From Salvia splendens (Eukaryota > Streptophyta > Magnoliopsida > Lamiales > Lamiaceae), in the NCBI RefSeq assembly GCF_004379255.2, contig NC_056038.1, positions 30,182,061 to 30,246,060 on the forward strand: a stretch of DNA of 64,000 bases. The letters are read 5' to 3'. Position 1 is the stretch's first letter; every line of letters begins with the position of its first letter. The position numbers and the translations under genes are program-made. Of the stretch, positions 56,901 through 64,000 are shown in pieces. The notes beneath the pieces were generated by a model, which saw nothing but the letters and a program-made list of their open reading frames with translations, ran no database searches and was not told the origin of the DNA.

Positions 56901-58182
56901 TGACAAAAGTCTAGTCATGGTTTGCAAGAAGGGCATGAAGGTCAAAGTCAAGACTTGCCGCCTTCATTCTGTCTTTTGGCACCTATCTAACAGCGAAGCC
57001 GTGAGGAGCAAGTCTTTCCTTACACTGAATGTTGATGTCCATAATTCAGTCGAAAGTCTAGAGGCTTATCGCAGGTTGTGCATTCGGAATGCAGTACTAT
57101 TCAGCCTCAAAGATTTGCAAGATTCAATCATGTCAATCTTGCGTGTACATTCTTTGCTCTATACCGGTCCTCGCCATCAATATCCAGTACCGATATCTTA
57201 CACTTCAAGGTTCCTAAGAGTACTCTATGCTCTTATGATCCGCTTGTATGAGTTTCCAGTTGAAGTAGTGAAACTAACTCAACTAACCTTTCTTGCACTC
57301 ACTTGCAACGGGGAATTGCCAGGTTCCATATCCAAACTTCAGAAACTTCAGCATTTGACTGTCGGTCGGCATCTGAGCATCAAGTCACGAGAACATTCTT
57401 CACATTTGCCAGCAGAAATTTGGAATATGAAGGAATTAAACCATCTTCAGATCGAGGGAGGGCGCTTACAGAATCCCAGTTCCGACACTATTTTACCTAA
57501 ACTCGTGACACTCTTAGAGGTGGATGCTCAAAGTTGCACCAAGAAGGTCCTCAAGAAAATCCGAAATCTGAAGAAGTTAGGAATTCAAATCGAATTGGAA
57601 CCAGATGATGACAATAGTAAAAGCGTCCGTTGTTTGAATCGTATCTCTCGTCTCCGTAGACTAGAGTCACTTAAATGTGTCGTGTTGAATCCTGACCTTC
57701 CCCCTGATGCTGTCCCCCCACCCGCTCCTCGTTCGATGTTTCCATCAGGTCTTAAAAAACTGAGTCTGAGTGGGCTTGGATATCCATGGAAGTACATGAG
57801 TATAATAGGTAATTTGGAGAATCTTGAAGTGCTCAAATTGCAATGCTACGCCTTTCAAGGGCCAGGATGGGAAACGAATTACCGCGACTTTAGGAATCTG
57901 AAATATCTTGTGATTGAAGATACAGATCTGGTCTGGTGGAAACTCACAGTACCCAGCTTCCTAAAGCTTGAGCATATAAGCATTAAACACTGCTATAATT
58001 TTGAAGAGCTCCCTCTCAATACTGTGTCCTCTGTGAAAATGATTGAAGTAGATGACTGCAACTCTGTGGTTATGAAATGGGCAGAGGAAATGAAAGCGAA
58101 GCATGCATGGAATGTTTATGGTATGCCAGCTCGTAAAAATCAAGTCACTTGTTCATGGGATGCTGGGAAGAAATTCAAGTAA
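53977..58182 (+). CDS. NLR immune receptor with two NB-ARC modules
   Basis: Three exons (53977-54630, 55214-55705, 55921-58182) join in phase 0 at GT/AG borders to give 1135 residues. A coiled-coil-like N-terminus (1-125) is followed by a first, shortened NB-ARC: VGISDEI, a P-loop GRAGSGRT in which Arg replaces the key Lys (about 166), kinase-2 MIVLDDV (252-258) and a GLRL in place of GLPL (340-343); its ARC2 part is missing. Exon 3 carries a second NB-ARC with an orthodox P-loop GMAGIGKTT (440-448), kinase-2 LIVLDDLW, FVTTR, GLPL (603-606), CFLYMGIF, and LHS where MHD is expected (730-732). Leucine-rich repeats fill about 830-1100. It resembles asterid R1-like resistance proteins, cytoplasmic sensors of pathogen effectors. 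The exon join is inferred; exon 1-2 could instead be a separate truncated gene. Confidence 0.82.
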
Positions 58183-58184
58183 AG

Positions 58185-59037
58185 TAAGATCATTTTCACT
58201 TTAATTAGATTTAACTAGTTACTTAAAGTTAAACTTTCTCCTTTTATGGTTTTTGGAGAACTGAATTTATATTGTCTTGTAAGTTGTAGTGATTGGGTTG
58301 TTGCAATTTTGGCATGTTTTAATCAAATTTTCCACATCGAATAGTACCAAGTTCTCTGGATTTTTCTCTACTGATAAATACTACTCCCTCGAAATAAGTC
58401 ATTTAGGAACGGCATGCGTTTTAATAAATAAGTCATTTAGGAACGGCATGAGTTTTAATAAATAATTGGTATAGTAAGAGAAGGAAATTATTGGATACAT
58501 AAACTATTTTTATGGGATGACGAAAAAGGAAATTGAGACTATTCATCCCTAAAAATCATGAACTTAGGACGAAATATGCTTTTTCTCATAAACTTTTAAC
58601 TTGTGTTTATGACTCAGATGTAGCATGTGATTCTCAAATGAACATAAATACACTTGCATTAAATCTTTGAAGTAATAAACAGATCAAGATTTGTAGGCAT
58701 TAATGGAACAATCAAACCCAATTTCCTTATTCCTCTATTAATGAAATAAATATCTCAACAATTGTTTCTGACCACCTAACACCATATATTCATTAACTGA
58801 ATAACTCGAAATAGCTTTGTTAAAAGCATTCGAAAAAAGAGAAAAAGAAAAACTAATGTAAAACCATAAACATTTCTAACTTGCTATATCTCTTGTTACA
58901 AAATTACACCAAAAAAAACTTACTTATGTAACTAGATGAAGAAAACAAGGCTTTTTCTCAAGTAAATACCTCAAAAACCCAAAGCATAACTGAATCATGG
59001 AGGTGCGGTGAAAAAGCACCATCCTCGACTTGATCCT
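58185..59037. other. Convergent intergenic region, NLR to CPK
   Basis: Holds the 3' ends of both genes. A worn MITE starts near 58382 (CTCCCTCGAAATAAGTC), with a 48-bp tandem duplication inside (AAGTCATTTAGGAACGGCAT twice). Confidence 0.45.
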
Positions 59038-62777
<3,740 letters not shown>

Positions 62778-62989
62778 TTTTTCCCTCTTCTCTCAGTCCA
62801 ACCAAATTAGGTGCACGAAATCGTTAGTGTCGCTTTATGGTCGGAATAATTGGAAAGAATAGAAAAGCGGACCCCAAAAAAACTAAATCTTGGGACTGAA
62901 AAGGGAGTTGTTCTGTCAAATCCCGAGTAGCAAGGGTCAAGGAATGTCTTGGAAATGACGATCAGAAATATGGGAGTGAGATTGAAACG

Positions 62990-63006
62990 AAGGAGAGAGA
63001 GAGAGC
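62990..63006 (-). promoter_or_regulatory. CT-rich tract upstream of CPK
   Basis: On the minus strand a CTCTCTCTCTCT tract lies about 220 bp upstream of the ATG. Such tracts are common in plant core promoters and 5' leaders; use here is not shown. Confidence 0.35.
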
Positions 63007-63304
63007 ATACAATTGAGTGAGAAATGAGAATGATTTGAAGCAGAGTTATGGGAGAAGGCCGAGACGACGGCAAGCGTGTTTGCCTTGACGCGCGGCTGAG
63101 TTTTTCACACGCTTTTACTTCTTCATTTTTCGATTTAAATTTTAGTTTACACGTTTTTAGGAAAAATAAGATGTCAAAGCAATTTTGTATGGAAGATTGC
63201 AATTACAGATTTACGTCTCAATTGCAATTGGATTTCCTAGCACATTGTAATAACTGGCATGTTGTCGTTAGTGTTGACTGAATTTTAATTTATCTAAAAC
63301 AATA
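63007..63304. other. Upstream region of CPK
   Basis: Likely promoter and 5' leader of the CPK gene. No specific element recognised. Confidence 0.35.
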
Positions 63305-63577
63305 CTCCCTCCGTCCGGCATTAGGAGTCCCTATTGACCATTTTCATCCGTACGTCATTAGGAGTCCCGATTGACCATTTCCATAAAAAGTGAAATAAAA
63401 ATATTATAAAATAAAACACTAAAAAGTACAAGTAAAAACACATCCAAAGAATAAAGTAAATAATAATGCAAATGGGTCTCACGTTCCATTATCACACACT
63501 CCAATTATTATACACTCAAACATTTCTTAAAACCCGCAGCCAACTCAACCGGGACTCCTAATACCGGACGGAGGGAG
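63305..63577. mobile_element. Stowaway/mariner-type MITE
   Basis: TA-flanked with well-matched ends: left CTCCCTCCGTCCGGCATTAG, right CTAATACCGGACGGAGGGAG. The left subterminal motif (ATTAGGAGTCCC..ATTGACCATTT) is tandemly repeated. Confidence 0.92.
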
Positions 63578-64000
63578 TATCTCTTTAGTCTTTACGACCA
63601 CATAAATAGATAAAGGTCTATTTATTCTAAGAAATATGAATTTGTGAAAGATATATTAGCTTTAAATATTCTAGTAAGTCATACTAAGTGCAATATATAT
63701 CATGATTTTGACTCATATTTGGATTAAATAAAATTGTAAATGTTATCCTTGCTCGAATAAATATTCAATATAAAGTACTCCCTTAGTCTCACGTTACTTG
63801 AGGCGTTTCTTTTTTGCACGGGTTTAAAAAAATTGTGTTTAGTGAGTTAAATAAAGTAGATGAGAGAACAAAGTAAGAGATAGAAGAGAGAGTAAAGTAA
63901 AAGAAATAATAAAGTACGTGAGATTAAATGTTTTGTTTTTAGCAAAAAAAAAGAGACTCAAGTAAATTGGAACAATTCAAAATTGAATGTGACTCAAGTA
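63578..64000. other. AT-rich DNA with a MITE running off the window
   Basis: A further MITE starts near 63778 (CTCCCTTAGTCTCACGTTAC) and continues with AGTAAAGTAAAAGAAATAAT-type interior to the window end, where its right arm begins (ACTCAAGTAA). Confidence 0.5.

Overview
The window is nuclear DNA from a flowering plant. It is AT-rich, its genes have introns with GT/AG borders, and it is packed with plant DNA transposons. An asterid, perhaps a member of Lamiales, is my best guess because the NLR gene resembles the R1-like resistance genes of that group; that placement is inference. Only five host genes are recognisable: an S40/DUF584 senescence regulator (minus strand, 2322-2789), a decayed TYW2/3/4 wybutosine-synthesis gene (plus, 14943-21424), an intronless multi-pass membrane protein (plus, 43176-45254), an NLR immune receptor with two NB-ARC modules (plus, 53977-58182) and a calcium-dependent protein kinase of the CPK9/21 type (minus, 59038-62777).

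The genes do not form a pathway. The order S40, TYW2/3/4, CPK recalls the Arabidopsis At4g04630 to At4g04720 interval, so this may be an old conserved block stretched by transposons. The S40, membrane-protein, NLR and CPK frames are intact. The TYW gene has two in-frame stops and about five frame breaks, so it is called a pseudogene.

The rest is mostly mobile DNA. About 17 PIF/Harbinger or Tourist-like elements can be seen. Most start GAGCATC or GGGCATC (a few start GGCCAT, GGGTGTCC or GAGTTCG) and are flanked by TAA, TTA or another TNA duplication. Two carry broken DDE transposase genes, several carry only a broken SANT/Myb-like ORF1, and the others are short derivatives. Also present are two solo LTRs, a hAT element, a 2.1-kb Mutator-like element with a perfect 9-bp duplication, tRNA-derived SINEs, decayed Ty1/copia pieces and about ten mariner/Stowaway-type MITEs.

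Layout: 1-14.9 kb, S40 gene among MITEs and Harbinger elements, the last carrying a transposase pseudogene; 14.9-21.4 kb, TYW2/3/4 pseudogene with a Tourist-like insertion in an intron; 21.8-29.3 kb, Harbinger cluster with a four-layer nest; 29.3-42.7 kb, decayed copia pieces, a TIR element, an ORF1 element split by a solo LTR, and other repeats; 42.7-45.3 kb, membrane-protein gene; 45.3-53.9 kb, Mutator-like element, an ORF1 Harbinger element and one holding a SINE; 54-58.2 kb, NLR; 59-62.8 kb, CPK; then MITEs to the end. In three places a Harbinger element ends 94-159 bp upstream of a host start codon.
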